64,000 nt of DNA, from assembly GCA_022009795.1 (NCBI GenBank), contig CP091724.1, forward strand, positions 1,091,501-1,155,500, read 5' to 3'. Origin of the DNA: Anaerotruncus sp. (lineage in GTDB: Bacteria; Bacillota; Clostridia; Oscillospirales; Acutalibacteraceae). A program made the translations under genes and the position numbers. Shown here piece by piece: positions 8,315 through 18,789 of the stretch (the stretch's first letter is position 1; every line of letters begins with the position of its first letter). The notes beneath the pieces are model-generated. The model was not told the origin of the DNA. It saw nothing but the letters and a program-made list of their open reading frames with translations, and searched no databases.

Positions 8315-9434
8315 ATGAAAACGGTTATTATCGGCGCGGGAGCTTCGGGGCTTGCCTGCGCAATCAGGCTCAAACAGAATATTCCGAGCGCGCGCATCAC
8401 CGTGCTGGAGCGACTTGAAACGCCGGGCAAAAAAATTCTTGCCACGGGAAACGGCCGCTGCAACATCACAAACAAAAACGCAATCGGATATAAAACCGCC
8501 GCCGCGTTTTTTGAAGACCTCGGGCTCATGCTTCTCAGCGAGGATGGCGGGAGGGTTTATCCCTATTCGCAAAAAAAGCGGAAACCGGGCTTGCCGTTTT
8601 TGCTCGATAAATGCAACGAGCTCGGAATTAAAAATAATAACCGAATGCACGGCAAAAAAGATTTTGCCGAATTTAACCGTGCTTACCGACCGAGGTGCGT
8701 TTGAGGCCGATTTCACGGCGGTGTGCTGCGGCGGAAAAAGCGCAAAGTGCACTCGGCTCAAACGGCAGCGGCTACGCTTTGCTCAAAGGCCTCGGCCACA
8801 GCGTTACGCCGCTTTGCCCCGCTCTGGTGCAGCTTAAATCATCAAGCAGGCACACGCGCGCTATTTCGGGTACAAGGGCAAAATGCCGCATCGCTTTGGA
8901 GCTTGACGGAAATATCGTGTGTGAGGAAACGGGCGAGGTGCTTTTTACGGATTACGGGCTTTCGGGAATCGCCGTTATGAACATTTCGCAGGCGGCGGCA
9001 AAGAATTTTGCAAAAAAAGAGCCGCAAAAGTGCATTGCCGTGCTTGACCTTGTGCCGGAGATCGAAGAAAAAAAGAGCTTTTTGAGCCACATTGAAAAAT
9101 TCGGCAATTTAAAGGGTGTTTTAGGCACAAAGCTGGCTGCAATAATCGAAAAGCAGGCCGGCGGCGATTTTGCCAAGCAGGCGCACACGGCAAAAACTGG
9201 CGGCTTATAATCACGGGCACAAAGGGCTACGAAACCGCTCAGATAACCTGCGGCGGCATACCCGAAAGCGAGCTTGACGGCTGCAAATCAAAGCTTGTGC
9301 CGGGGCTCTACATCTGCGGCGAAATTGCAAACAGGCAGTTTCCCTGCGGCGGCTTTAATTTGGATTACGCCTGGAACAGCGGCATTGCCGCGGCAGATGA
9401 TATTGCCGCGGAATATTCCGCAAAGCGCAAATAA
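8315..9434 (+). CDS. BaiN/HI0933-family flavoprotein (frameshifted)
   Basis: This is an FAD-dependent oxidoreductase of the BaiN/HI0933 (YhiN) family. The N-terminal dinucleotide site is VIIGAGASGLACAIRLK, followed by LERLETPGKKILATGNGRCN, the family signature, and GGRVYPYS. The C-terminal end shows the second flavin-contact region: GLYICGEIANRQFPCGGFNL and DYAWNSGIAAADDIA. The frame shifts near 8570, 8650, 8745 and 9200. The total is about 373 residues, somewhat shorter than the roughly 400 usual. The missing part appears to fall between CNITN and the FFEDLG segment, so a small in-frame deletion is possible. It is followed by a second FAD protein. Substrate unknown; BaiN itself acts on bile acid intermediates, but most homologues are uncharacterised. 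Confidence 0.8.
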
Positions 9435-9528
9435 AAAATTTCGGCGGAAAGCACACACTCACTCCCGCCGAGTCGACTGTCAAAACAAAAAAGCATAAGA
9501 CATAATAAGACATAAGAAGAGATATAAT

Positions 9529-11135
9529 ATGATAAGAATAAACGGAATAAGGATTTCGCTTGACGAAGACGAATCCCTGCTTAAAACCAAAGCGGCAAAG
9601 CTGCTGCGAATAAACGAAAAATATATAGAAAAAGCTTACAATATTTAAAAAGAGCGTTGACGCACGCAAAAAAAGACGACATCCATTTTTTTCCTACGCC
9701 GTTGACCTTGTGCTGAGCCTTGACGAAGCGCAGGTGCTTGCAAAATGCAAATCGCCGAAGGCAAGCGCGGTGAAGCCCTATCATTACGAATTGCCTGAAA
9801 ATAAGCGCGTTTCGGAATTCAGACCCGTTATAGTGGGCTTCGGACCGGCCGGAATGCTTGCCGGGCTTATTTTTGGCAGAGGCGGGACTGCGCCCGATAA
9901 TTTTCGAGCGCGGCAAAAATATTGACGACAGGCAAAAGGATGTAAACGATTTTTGGCAAAACCGCAGGCTTAACGAGGAATCAAATGTTCAATTCGGTGA
10001 GGGCGGCGCAGGCACTTTTTCGGACGGCAAATTGACAACCGGCATAAAAAGCCCGTTTATTCGCAAGGTGCTCGACGAATTATACGAAGCGGGCGCGCCG
10101 GAAGAAATTTTATACTCATCAAAGCCACACATCGGCACGGACAGACTTGCGATAGTGGTTAAAAAAACATACGCAAAAAGATTGAAAAACTCGGCGGCGA
10201 AGTGCGCCTTGAATGCAAGGTTGAAAAGCTGATTATTTACAACAATTTCGTTCAGGGACTTACCTATTCTCACCACGGCGAGCTTTTTTTGACATTGAGG
10301 CAGACAGCGTTATTATGGCAATAGGCCACAGCGCAAGAGGCACCGTTGAAATGCTTTATAATTTGGGCTGTGAAATTATTCAAAAGCCTTTTTCCGTGGG
10401 TGCACGAATAGAGCACCCGCAAAAGCTTATAAACAAAGCGCAATACGGCGATTTCGCGGGCAACGAAAAGCTCGGCGCGGCAGACTACAAGCTTGCCTGC
10501 CACGGCTTGCACGAGCGCGGAGCATACACATTTTGCATGTGCCCCGGCGGAACCGTTGTGGCGGCCGCAAGCGAAAAGGGCGGCGTTATAGTAAACGGCA
10601 TGAGCAGCCTTGCCCGTGACGGAGAAAACGCCAACAGCGCACTGCTTGTGGGCATCGAGCCAAAGGATTTTCCGAGCGAGCACCCGCTTGCGGGAATATA
10701 TTATCAGAGAGAAATCGAGCACAACGCATTTTTTTGCTCGGCGGCGGCGATTACAAAGCCCCGGCGCAGCTTGTGGGTGATTTTTTGGCGGGCAAGGCAA
10801 GCACAAAACTCGGCGATGTAAAGCCCACCTGCCCCACGGGAGTTACGCTTACAAGCATTGAGAAATGCCTGCCCGAAAAAGTTTCGGCCACAATGAAAAG
10901 CGCAATAGTTGAAATGGATAAAAAGCTCAGCGGCTTTGCGCTTTATGATGCTGTGCTTACCGCGCCGGAAACAAGAAGCTCAAGCTCCGTGCGAATTTTG
11001 CGCGATGAATTTTGCCAAAGCAAAATCAGCGGAATTTATCCCTGCGGCGAGGGTGCGGGCTATGCCGGCGGCATAGTTTCCGCCGCTGTGGACGGAATTA
11101 AATGCGCGCATGCCGTGCTCGGCGACGAGCATTGA
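9529..11135 (+). CDS. FAD-dependent dehydrogenase, COG2509-like (frameshifted)
   Basis: This belongs to the family of NAD(FAD)-utilising dehydrogenases of about 530 residues. It has an N-terminal domain starting MIRINGIRISLDEDESLLKT, then the FAD site PVIVGFGPAGMLAGLIF, the signature RRLNEESNVQFGEGGAGTFS with DGKLTTGIKSP, and VIMAIGHSARGTVEMLYN. It ends with GIYPCGEGAGYAGGIVSAAV. Indels near 9650, 9890, 10170, 10290 and 10735 interrupt it; the reconstructed protein is full length. The ATG at 9529 is preceded by a weak AAGAG. It lies about 95 bp after the BaiN-like gene in the same direction, possibly one operon. The family's reaction is not established. Confidence 0.8.
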
Positions 11136-11234
11136 TTTACTTTAAATTCATTTAAAGCAAATCGTGAATAACGCATAATATTTATATACATATTAGAATA
11201 AAATTAAAGCAGCGGCAGTATAAATAGCCAATAT

Positions 11235-11273
11235 AAAATCGGCCTTGAGCACATGCTCAAAGCCGATTTTTAT
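11235..11273. terminator. Bidirectional terminator
   Basis: AAAATCGGC with CTTGAGC pairs with GCTCAAAG and GCCGATTTTTAT around an ACAT loop. It lies between the converging ends of the COG2509-like gene and the nucleotidyltransferase gene and has A and T tracts on both sides. Confidence 0.8.
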
Positions 11274-12492
11274 TTGCCGCTTTCATTCTCTGTAATATTC
11301 AGTTCTTTAAAAAGATAGTTGAAATTTTCCGCCGTTTTGCCGCTCGAAAACATTTGCTTAACGGCATCTTCGGTGTGCTTTGAATGGCCGAAAACGGCTT
11401 CAAACAGCCTTTGAAGCCACGCAATCGGAGCAAGCACGGGGTGCTTGTGGCAATAATAAAATCTTTCTTTTTAAATAAGAAACGCCGGGGAAAAACCCAT
11501 TTAAAAAAAGCTTTAACCGAAGCGCCTGTTCCCCCGCTTGCCGCTTTTGCTCATTTCATTTCTTAAATTAACCATACCCACGCCGCCGTTTTCAAATCCG
11601 AAAACACCGCCTGTTAAAATTATATCCGAAAGCACGGAATAAAGGCGCGCTTCGGAAGAATCCTCAAAAGTGTAAGGCACCGAGACGGGAGTTGAAAACC
11701 ACTTTTTTGAGAGCGCGATAAGCACAAGCGCAGTTTGCTTTAAGCCCAAGCTTTCACACTCGCACAATAATTTTTCAATATCCGTATCGGGATAATTGCG
11801 AAAAAATGCATCTATATCCATTATCATTCTTATTCCCGCGCCGCCCGTTTTAAGGTGCTTTGCTATGTGGGTGATAACATAAAGCAGGTGGTAAAACGGC
11901 TTCAGCTTATATGTGAAGCCCTCGCCCTCGCTGATATTGCCGAAGAAATCCGAAAAAAATAGATTTTGCTTTGCACATTAACGCTTTCAAGTTCGGTGTG
12001 CAATTCAAACTCCTCGCCGTTATAAAGCATATTCGCCACATTATAGTATTTTTTCGTGATAACAAAGCCGTTTTCAACCAGTGCATCCATCGCTTTTTGA
12101 TAATTTTCCGGCGAAACCACGGCATCCGTGTCGCCGCTTGTGCGAAGCTCGGGCACGGGATATAAATATCGAAGCACGGCGCCCTTAACTATAAGATGCG
12201 GAATTTCCGCTGCGGTTAAAACGCTCACAAATTTTGTGATTGCCTGCATTTTTATTTCATAATTGCGAACGGTATAGCCGAGCTTTTTGATTAAAGGCGG
12301 AAAGCAATTTACCCTCGGGTCGAAAAGAAGGTGCAAGCTTTTTTTGATTTCACTTGAAACGATTGCCGTTACGCTGTGTTTTTCGGCAAGCGAATAAATT
12401 TCCGCCCAATTTGCATTCGGAACTCCCTGCGGATTTTCGCCGCTTAAATGGCAGCGAAGAAGATATATAAAATAATCGCGCGACTCCAGCAC
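11270..12492 (-). CDS. Nucleotidyltransferase-family protein (frameshifted)
   Basis: This resembles the NTP_transf_5 type nucleotidyltransferases often found with surface polysaccharide genes. The N-terminal part carries AEIYSLAEKHSVTAIVSSEI. The active-site-like region has HLIVKGAVLRYLYPVPELRT followed by SGDTDAVVSPENYQKAMDAL, with the KG...R(T/S)xGDxD pattern of the family. The next block, NGEEFELHTEL and FYHLLYVITHIAKHLKTGG, matches the C-terminal helical part. Frame breaks fall near 11960, 11830 and 11520. The start is unclear: a GTG at 12492 gives VLESRDYFIYLLR and fits the family, while a longer TTG frame overlaps a promoter-like sequence. The role is unknown. It is alone between two terminator-like or promoter regions. 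Confidence 0.65.
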
Positions 12493-12514
12493 CCCCTTTT
12501 TATTTGCTTTAACA

Positions 12515-12543
12515 ATCATAGCAGAATATGCCCAATATTTCAA
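12515..12543 (-). promoter_or_regulatory. Promoter of the nucleotidyltransferase gene
   Basis: On the minus strand TTGAAA (12543-12538) and TATGAT (12520-12515) are separated by exactly 17 bp. Because it overlaps the first in-frame codons that would extend the gene upstream, it argues for a downstream start near 12492. Confidence 0.6.
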
Positions 12544-12623
12544 TTTAAATTTTTATGATTTATTATATATAAATAACATTGAAGTGGGAATTATTATTTG
12601 TTATAATTCAAGCGGTGAGACAA

Positions 12624-13518
12624 ATGGATTCAAATAAAACGCATTACCTTTTTTGCTATTTCACGGGAAACGAGCCCGAAAACGAAAGCGTGCACTTTGC
12701 AATTTCAAAAAACGGTTTTGATTTTTGAGCCTGTAAACGGCGGCAAAAAAATAATTGAACAAAAAAACTTGGCAAAAAAATGCTGCCGCGATCCCTTTAT
12801 TTTTCAGAAACGAAAGCGGCGGATATTACATTATCGCCACGGATATGAAATGCCGCGAGGGCTGGAACAGCAATAATTCCATGGTTGTGTGGGAAAGCAA
12901 AGATTTAATAAATTGGCACGGCGAGCGCATTATTGATTTTTCAAAAATCAAAGGAAGCGAAACGGCAGACAGAATTTGGGCGCCCGAGGTTTTTATTTGA
13001 TAAAAATCCGCGGCGAATACATGATATATTGGTCGCACCACAATGCGGGAACAGAGCCGACGGTTATTAAGTACGCCTACACAAAAGATTTTAAATCGCT
13101 TTCAACCGAGCCGCGCGTGCTTTTTGCGCCGAGCAGCGGCAAAGACGGCATTGACGCCGACATTATTTTTAACTGCGGCAAATATTACCTTTATTATAAA
13201 GACGAATATGAAAAAACGATTTGCATTGCCGTTTCAAACGAAATAACGGGTCCCTACATCGAAGCCGAGCCGCGCAGAGCCTGCAACACGGATATTCACC
13301 TTGAGGGCAACTGCATATATCCTCTGCCGGGCGGAAAAGAATATATAATGATAGCCGATAAATATGTTGACGGAGGCTATTATATGCAAAAACAGGCGAT
13401 ATGCTGCATTTCGAGCCGGTGCCCGACGGCGAATTTTTCATTAAATGCGCTTCACCCGAGGCACGGCTCCGTGCTTGCGATATCCGAAAAAGAATACAAC
13501 GCGCTCAAAGCGCTTTAA
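12624..13518 (+). CDS. GH43-like five-bladed propeller protein (frameshifted)
   Basis: The reconstructed protein of about 298 residues resembles glycoside hydrolase family 43 proteins. It starts MDSNKTHYLFCYFTG with no signal peptide. GH43-type acidic positions are visible: Asp in KKCCRDPFIFRNESGGYYII, Asp in GKDGIDADIIFNCGKYYLYY and Glu in NTDIHLEGNCIYPLPGG. Blade motifs such as DLINWHGERIIDFS and RIWAPEVF are typical. Shifts near 12720, 12770, 12998 and 13395 break it. The next gene starts 16 bp downstream, so it heads a three-gene group. Predicted activity is hydrolysis of arabino- or xylo-configured glycosides, but the family is broad and the substrate cannot be read. Confidence 0.7.
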
Positions 13519-13534
13519 ATCCACGAGGTGAAAT

Positions 13535-14795
13535 ATGGACGAAAAAAATTTAATTTCGAGCTTTTTGAAGCCGAAAAAGCTGCCCAAAGCGGTTTCGGAC
13601 GAAAATAACAACGAACCGCAAAATCAGTAATACAACGATATAACCGCCGGCAGGGCACCGAAAAAAAATAAAAAGTTGCCGAAAAAGGCAAAGGCACTGA
13701 TGATAATTTGCGCAGTGCTTGCATGCGTAATCATAGCCGGGGCAATAACTTTAATATATCCCCTGCTTTCGGCAAAGCATTCTCCGGACAGATTTGTTGC
13801 TTCCTATGTCAGTAGCGTTATAGACGGCGACTGGGAAAAGGTTTACAAAAATTCATCATTCTTCGATTCGCCTTTCATAACCCGAGAAAGTTTCGCTGAA
13901 TATTGCAAAACAAATCCGGATGCTTTTGCGATAAACAAATCAAAAATTACGGATTATAAAATCGAAAGAGACAGAAAAGACGGCAATATAAATTATTACA
14001 GCCTGAATTATATAACCGAAAGCGGCGAACAGGGCGTTTATTACATCACCCTGCAAATGACGAAAGACGGATTTTATAAATACGACACTTATAAGGCAAT
14101 GCCGATAGAGGGCATTATAACAAGAGCCGTGATTTATGCGCCGCAGGGCACGGAAATCGCCATCAACGGAAACGCCGTTAAAAGCACAAACATAATTACA
14201 CCCACTGCGGCGGCAGGCGCAAACGAATACAGCTATTCGGAATACAAATCCGATTATCTTTTTGCCGGCTCATACGAAATAACGGCAACAAACGCCGCGG
14301 GGCTTGATTATTCGCAAACCGCCGATATAAGCAGCGACAATAATATTTTTTATATAGCACTTGAGGTTGACGAAAGCTCTGCGCTTTACGATCGCGCAAA
14401 AAGCGCAATAGAAACGCTTTACCGAGGAGCACTTCAAAACAGCATAAACACCGACGAACTCGGAATTTCAAAAATCCTTTGAGGGCGATAAATTCCTGGC
14501 AGTGCTTAAAGACGCCGAGGACGAGATTTATTACACAAACGAGAATTTAAGCGTTTCCGACTTTGAAATAACAAACGCAAAATGCGAAAAAGCAGGCAGC
14601 GATAAAACATATATAAGCTATAATTCAAACGGCGAAACGGATATCACAATATCATTTGATTATAAATACACGCTTTCAAATAAGGTTGACGGCACTTCTG
14701 AAGAAAAAACAAACACAGGCTTTGCAACGATAAAATTCATCTATCAGAACTCCGCATATGTGATAGACAATATTGCAAGCCGTGCGGAATTTTAA
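13535..14795 (+). CDS. TcaA-like membrane-anchored protein (broken)
   Basis: A bitopic membrane protein of about 420 residues. From the ATG at 13535 (GAGGTG upstream) a hydrophilic N-terminus of about 45 residues leads to a Lys-rich stretch and one membrane helix, ALMIICAVLACVIIAGAIT. The extracellular part has an NTF2-like opening (DRFVASYVSSVIDGDWEKVY), a middle domain with YAPQGTEIAINGNAV and FAGSYEITATNAAG, and a further globular domain ending IDNIASRAEF. This layout resembles TcaA/YvbJ proteins, but I do not see their zinc ribbon. An in-frame TAA occurs at 13628 without an obvious frame change, and a shift occurs near 14478. It sits between the GH43-like gene and the SH3/Ig-like gene. 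Function unknown; the family call is tentative. Confidence 0.55.
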
Positions 14796-14813
14796 CGGCG
14801 GGAGGTAATAATT

Positions 14814-16539
14814 GTGGAATATTCAAACAAAAAAATAATATCAATTTCCGCAGCTGTTGCCGCGCTTGTTATAATAATTGCGGCATTTTTCATGCAAAGG
14901 CGTGCTTGATTCATATAAAAAAAGAACAGCAAAAAAATGCGAGGTTTTTTTCAACTGCCACGGTTTCGCAGGGATATAAGGTAAAATCATATCCGCTTTC
15001 CGTTGCCTTTACAAACGGAAAAATCGAGCAAACCGGCGATATAAAAATTTTGGCGCGCCGAGGCAATTGGTGCAAAATAATTTATGTTGCAAAAGGCAAA
15101 AATCAAAGAGGGCTTTATTAAAGCAACCGAGCTTACAAATATTAAGGACGGCATTGTTGAAGCCTCCGTTATCACGCTTAACAGAGGCAATTTCACCTCT
15201 CCCGTGGGCGAGGAAGTTGAAATCGGCGCTCAGCTTTATCCGCAATATTCAAACGAGCAAATCGAATGGACCAGCAGCGACGATAAAATCGCCTCTGTTG
15301 AAAACGGCAAAGTAACAATTAACGGAGTCGGCACCGCCACGATTACGGCAAAAATCAAAAGCAATTCAAAGAGCATAGCGGTTACGGGCGTTTCGGCAGA
15401 CAGTGAATTTAAATTCGACGGTGATGAATATTCGCTTAACATAAACAATTCGCTCGACCTTTCCAAAAAACTCGGCGGCAAAGAAAGCGGCGAAATAACA
15501 TGGAGCAGCTCAGACGGAAATGTTGTTTCCGTTTCGGGCGGAAAAGGTTAAGGCACTTAAAGCGGGCGCCGTTATCATAAAAGCAACCAAAAACGGAGCC
15601 GAGGCAAGCTGCCGCGTTTATGTTAAAAACGCAAACAAAAACGCTTCAACATGGCTTAATATCACAAATGCTTACGGTGATGTTTTCAACTATCACCCTT
15701 CGGTGCAATATTTTGAAAACGGCTTCGGCGGCTACAAATATTGGATTGCATACACACCCTATAAAGACTGCAGCGATTATTGGGAAAATCCGCATATTGC
15801 GGCAAGCAACGATTTAAAAAATTGGGTTGTGCCCTCGGGCTTTTCCAATCCGCTTGACCCAAGGCCGTCAAACTACGAGCGCGGTGCGGTTTATAATTCC
15901 GACACGGAGCTTGTTTATAATACCGACACAGGGCTTCTTGAATGCTGGTGGAGATTTTACGACAAGCCAAACAACAGAACAGCGCTTCGCCGCCGAACCA
16001 CAAAGGACGGCGTTCACTGGAGCGACGCCGAGGATATGCTTTACGGCGAACTTCATGTTTACGATTTCCTCAGCCCTGCAATCGTTTACGAAAACGGCAC
16101 ATATAAAATGTGGGCAATAAATCAAAACACAGACCATTCGCTTGATTACCGTGAAAGCACGGACGGCAAGCATTGGAGTGAAATCAGGCAAATCCAGATA
16201 AACTATGATGACAAGGAGCTTGCAAACTGGCACCTTGATGTTATCCACACCACAAAGGGCTATGAAGCCGTTATCTCGTCATATTATCCGAAAGTAAACG
16301 AAAGAACGCATATGGACCTTTATTACACATATTCAACAGATAATGTGCACTACACAAAGGCCGAAAAGCTCTTCACACCGTCACGCGGCACAAGCAATTG
16401 GGATAACAGAGGTCTTTACCGCTGTTCTCTGCTTTATGCAGACGGCAAATATTACCTCTTTTACAGCGGATTAAACGAAAAGACAGGGCCTTCGGGGCTT
16501 GGGTTAATCTCCGGTAAAGATGTCTACACCATGAGTTGA
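14814..16539 (+). CDS. Anchored SH3/Ig-like/propeller surface protein (frameshifted)
   Basis: A cell-surface protein of about 570 residues. The GTG at 14814 is eight bases after GGAGG and starts VEYSNKKIISIS, running into a membrane helix AAVAALVIIIAAFF. After a shift near 14905 comes an SH3b-like domain (TVSQGYKVKSYP to GNWCKIIYVAKGK). Two bacterial Ig-like (BIG2) repeats follow: QIEWTSSDDKIASVENGKVT with GVGTATITAK, and GEITWSSSDGNVVSVSGGKV with LKAGAVIIKATKNG. The C-terminal 300 residues form a propeller reminiscent of GH43/GH32 proteins, with KYWIAYTPYKDCSDYWENP, GTYKMWAINQNTDHSLDY and LLYADGKYYLFYSGLNEKTG. Breaks near 15105 and 15545 are indels. Likely binds or acts on glycans at the envelope; activity is inference. 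Confidence 0.7.
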
Positions 16540-16585
16540 TTTCATTTAATATAATCCACATGCAAATGCCGCTTAGCGGCAAGCG

Positions 16586-16627
16586 ACGAAAAGCTGCCTT
16601 CACAATTATGTGCAGGCAGCTTTTCTG
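16586..16627 (+). terminator. Terminator of the surface-protein cluster
   Basis: AAAAGCTGCCT pairs with AGGCAGCTTTT around a 14-base loop, followed by a pyrimidine-rich tail. It lies 50 bp after the surface-protein stop. Confidence 0.75.
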
Positions 16628-16636
16628 CTTTCAATA

Positions 16637-16719
16637 TAAAAGAAAAAGCACCTTGCATTTGCAAAGTGCTTTTATTGATGTCAGCGTTGACCTATTTTCC
16701 CGGGCGGCTGACCGCCAAG
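16637..16719 (-). repeat. Truncated 5S rRNA copy with its terminator
   Basis: This 83-bp segment repeats 16893-16976 with few differences. It holds the 3' third of the 5S sequence (16680-16719, starting GTCAGCGTTGACC on the plus strand) and the complete terminator hairpin (GCACCTTGC, ATTT loop, GCAAAGTGC). The 5' two thirds of the 5S gene are missing, so it cannot encode a functional 5S rRNA. Confidence 0.75.
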
Positions 16720-16892
16720 GCTCGTTTGCGAGCGCTGCGGTGGCAGATACAGCGAGCAAAAAGAGCTCAGCAGCGGTCTGAATTTCGGAGTATAATTCAT
16801 TGTGCGAACGAAATTCAGGGCACCGCCCTGCGTGCCTCAGGGAGTTATTGACATAAGGCCGTTTGTTCGAAGAGAAACGGCGGAAAGGCGGG
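16720..16892. other. Spacer between the truncated and complete 5S copies
   Basis: This stretch is noncoding. It contains a 10-bp inverted repeat, CTGAATTTCG at about 16777 and CGAAATTCAG at about 16808, and the string GGTCTGAATTT that also occurs in repeat copy B near 17185. It may be the remnant of an inserted element that separated the two 5S copies. Confidence 0.35.
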
Positions 16893-16899
16893 CAAAAGA

Positions 16900-16931
16900 A
16901 AAAGCACCTTGCATTTGCAAAGTGCTTTTAT
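16900..16931 (-). terminator. Terminator of 5S rRNA
   Basis: On the minus strand AAAAGCACTTTGC, AAAT loop, GCAAGGTGCTTTTTC forms a strong hairpin with a T tract five bases past the 5S 3' end. Confidence 0.8.
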
Positions 16932-16935
16932 TGAT

Positions 16936-17051
<116 letters not shown>

Positions 17052-17099
17052 TTAACAACACATATATTAGCACACTGCAATCCAAAAGTCAAGCAAATA

Positions 17100-17396
17100 A
17101 AAAGCAAACGGCTCGTTTCGTAAAATTCGCCAAGCAAACAAACGGCAAAGCATCGCATTTGCATTGCAGCAAAAAAGGCGGCATGGTCTGAATTTGTGCA
17201 GCACATTTCATTTATTTATTTGATTTTTTTGATTCACAGCAATTTAAGCAAAGCGATTATATTTGCAGGGCATTAACAAAAAAATCTGCCAATACTTACG
17301 CATCGGCAGATTTTTTTAAAATTTGGTAAACGGGCAAAATCCGAAAAGCTTAAATCACATTTTTCTTTGCAAAATGTGCCGCAAGCTTTCGCCCGT
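17100..17396. mobile_element. Inverted-repeat element, copy B (diverged)
   Basis: The right half closely follows copy A at 4.2-4.4 kb: TTTGATTTTTTTGA, then GCATTAACAAAAAAATCTGC, the hairpin TCTGCCAATAC/GCATCGGCAGA, CGGGCAAAATCCGAAAAGCT and a right end ATGTGCCGCAAGC. The left half is only loosely similar (AACAAACGGCAAAG), and the terminal inverted repeat has decayed. The internal hairpin with T7 at about 17279-17318 probably terminates oadG transcription on the minus strand. Confidence 0.55.
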
Positions 17397-17416
17397 TATG
17401 TGATAATTTGAGATGA

Positions 17417-17608
17417 TTATTTATCTTCCTTATCGTCTTTCTTGTTTTTAACAGAAAGCTTATTAAGGCCGTAAGTAATAAGAATAATAGCGCCTATAAC
17501 AAGGAATATACCAACCATTCCTATAAGCATAACGGGCAAGGTTTGCTTCCATGAATCGGCATGGATTGCCATTGCGATAACATTTAATTTTAATAAAATA
17601 TCAAACAT
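17417..17608 (-). CDS. OadG-like small membrane subunit
   Basis: A protein of about 63 residues with one membrane helix, VMLIGMVGIFLVIGAIILIT, followed by a highly charged tail, KNKKDDKEDK. Size, topology and the position directly after oadB match the gamma (OadG-like) subunit of sodium-pumping decarboxylases, which helps assemble the complex. The ATG at 17608 is seven bases after GGAGG; an ATG six bases earlier lies too close to it. It lacks the long Ala/Pro linker seen in larger gamma subunits. The assignment rests on context and topology. Confidence 0.6.
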   Translation of the reverse strand: MFDILLKLNVIAMAIHADSWKQTLPVMLIGMVGIFLVIGAIILITYGLNKLSVKNKKDDKEDK

Positions 17609-17622
17609 AGCCATACCTCCGA

Positions 17623-18774
17623 TTATTTAGCAAGAATGCCCTGCACAAGCGTAAGGATAAGGCCGCCGGCAATAACAGAGCCGATCTGACCGGAAACATT
17701 TACGCTTATGGACTGCATAAGAAGGAAGTTTTGATTATCCTCCTTAAGACCCATTTGGTTAACAACACGGCCGCTCATCGGGAACGCTGAAATGCCTGCC
17801 GCGCCGATCATCGGGTTGACTTTTTTATCCTTAGGCAGGAAAAGGTTGATGAGCTTTTGCAAAGAACACACCGCCGGCAGTGTCGAAAATGAATGCAACA
17901 AGGCCGAGTGCAAGAATGATAAGAGTGTTCCATTTAAGGAAATCCTTATAATACATTTGCGAAGCAACGGTGAGGCCGAGCAATATTGTGATAATATTTG
18001 CAAGAGAATTTTGCGCAGTTTGAGAAAGAGAATCAAGCACGCCGCACTCACGAATGAGGTTGCCGAACATCAGGAAACCTACAAGCGCAGCAGATTGCGG
18101 AGCAACCACACCTGCAACAATCGTTATAACGATCGGGAACAAAATCTTTGTGAGCTTTGTAACCTCGCCGGGATGATATTTCATTCTGATAAGGCGTTCC
18201 TTTTTCGTTGTGCAAAGCTTAATAACCGGCGGCTGAATGATAGGCACGAGCGCCATATACGAATATGCCGCCACCATAATCGGGCCTAAATAAGCCGAAT
18301 CAAGCATCTGAGCCACATAAATTGATGTTGGGCCGTCTGCAGCACCTATAACCGCAATTGAAGCGGCATCCTTAATATCAAAGAAGAATGATGCAAGGAA
18401 GAAGGTGAAGAAAATACCGAATTGAGCCGCAGCACCGAAAAGCATCAGCCACGGATTTTTTTAAGCAGCGGGCCGAAATCTATCATTGCGCCTATGCCGA
18501 TAAACAGCAGCAGCGGAAAAAGCTCGCCAGTGCTGATACCGGCACTGAAAAGCACCGTGATAGGGCCGTCTTCACCGATAGCGCCGCTCATGGGAAGGTT
18601 AACAAGAATTGTGCCGAAGCCGAGCGGAAGCAAAAGCGACGGCTCCATTTCCTTTTTGATTGCAAGATAGATCAGCACTGCGCCGATTGCAAGCATTGCA
18701 ATTTGGCCGATTTCAATGTTTTTAAAATTGGAAAACAAATCGGCAAAGGTTTGAAGTACACTTAATTGAATCAT
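17623..18774 (-). CDS. oadB: Sodium-pumping decarboxylase beta subunit (frameshifted)
   Basis: The beta subunit is the membrane part that couples decarboxylation of a carboxybiotin intermediate to sodium export (oxaloacetate, methylmalonyl-CoA or glutaconyl-CoA decarboxylase). Conserved blocks are present: LLLPLGFGTILVNLPMSG, LLLFIGIGAMIDFGPLL, SIAVIGAADGPTSIYVAQML with the functional Asp, and VNPMIGAAGISAFPMSGRVV. Two shifts, near 18455 and 17850, interrupt the frame. The full protein is about 380 residues with many membrane helices. The ATG at 18774 has GGAGG five bases upstream and follows purB by 15 bp. The carboxyltransferase and biotin carrier subunits are not in this window, so the physiological acyl substrate is unknown. 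Confidence 0.85.
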
Positions 18775-18789
18775 ATAATCCTCCGTTTA

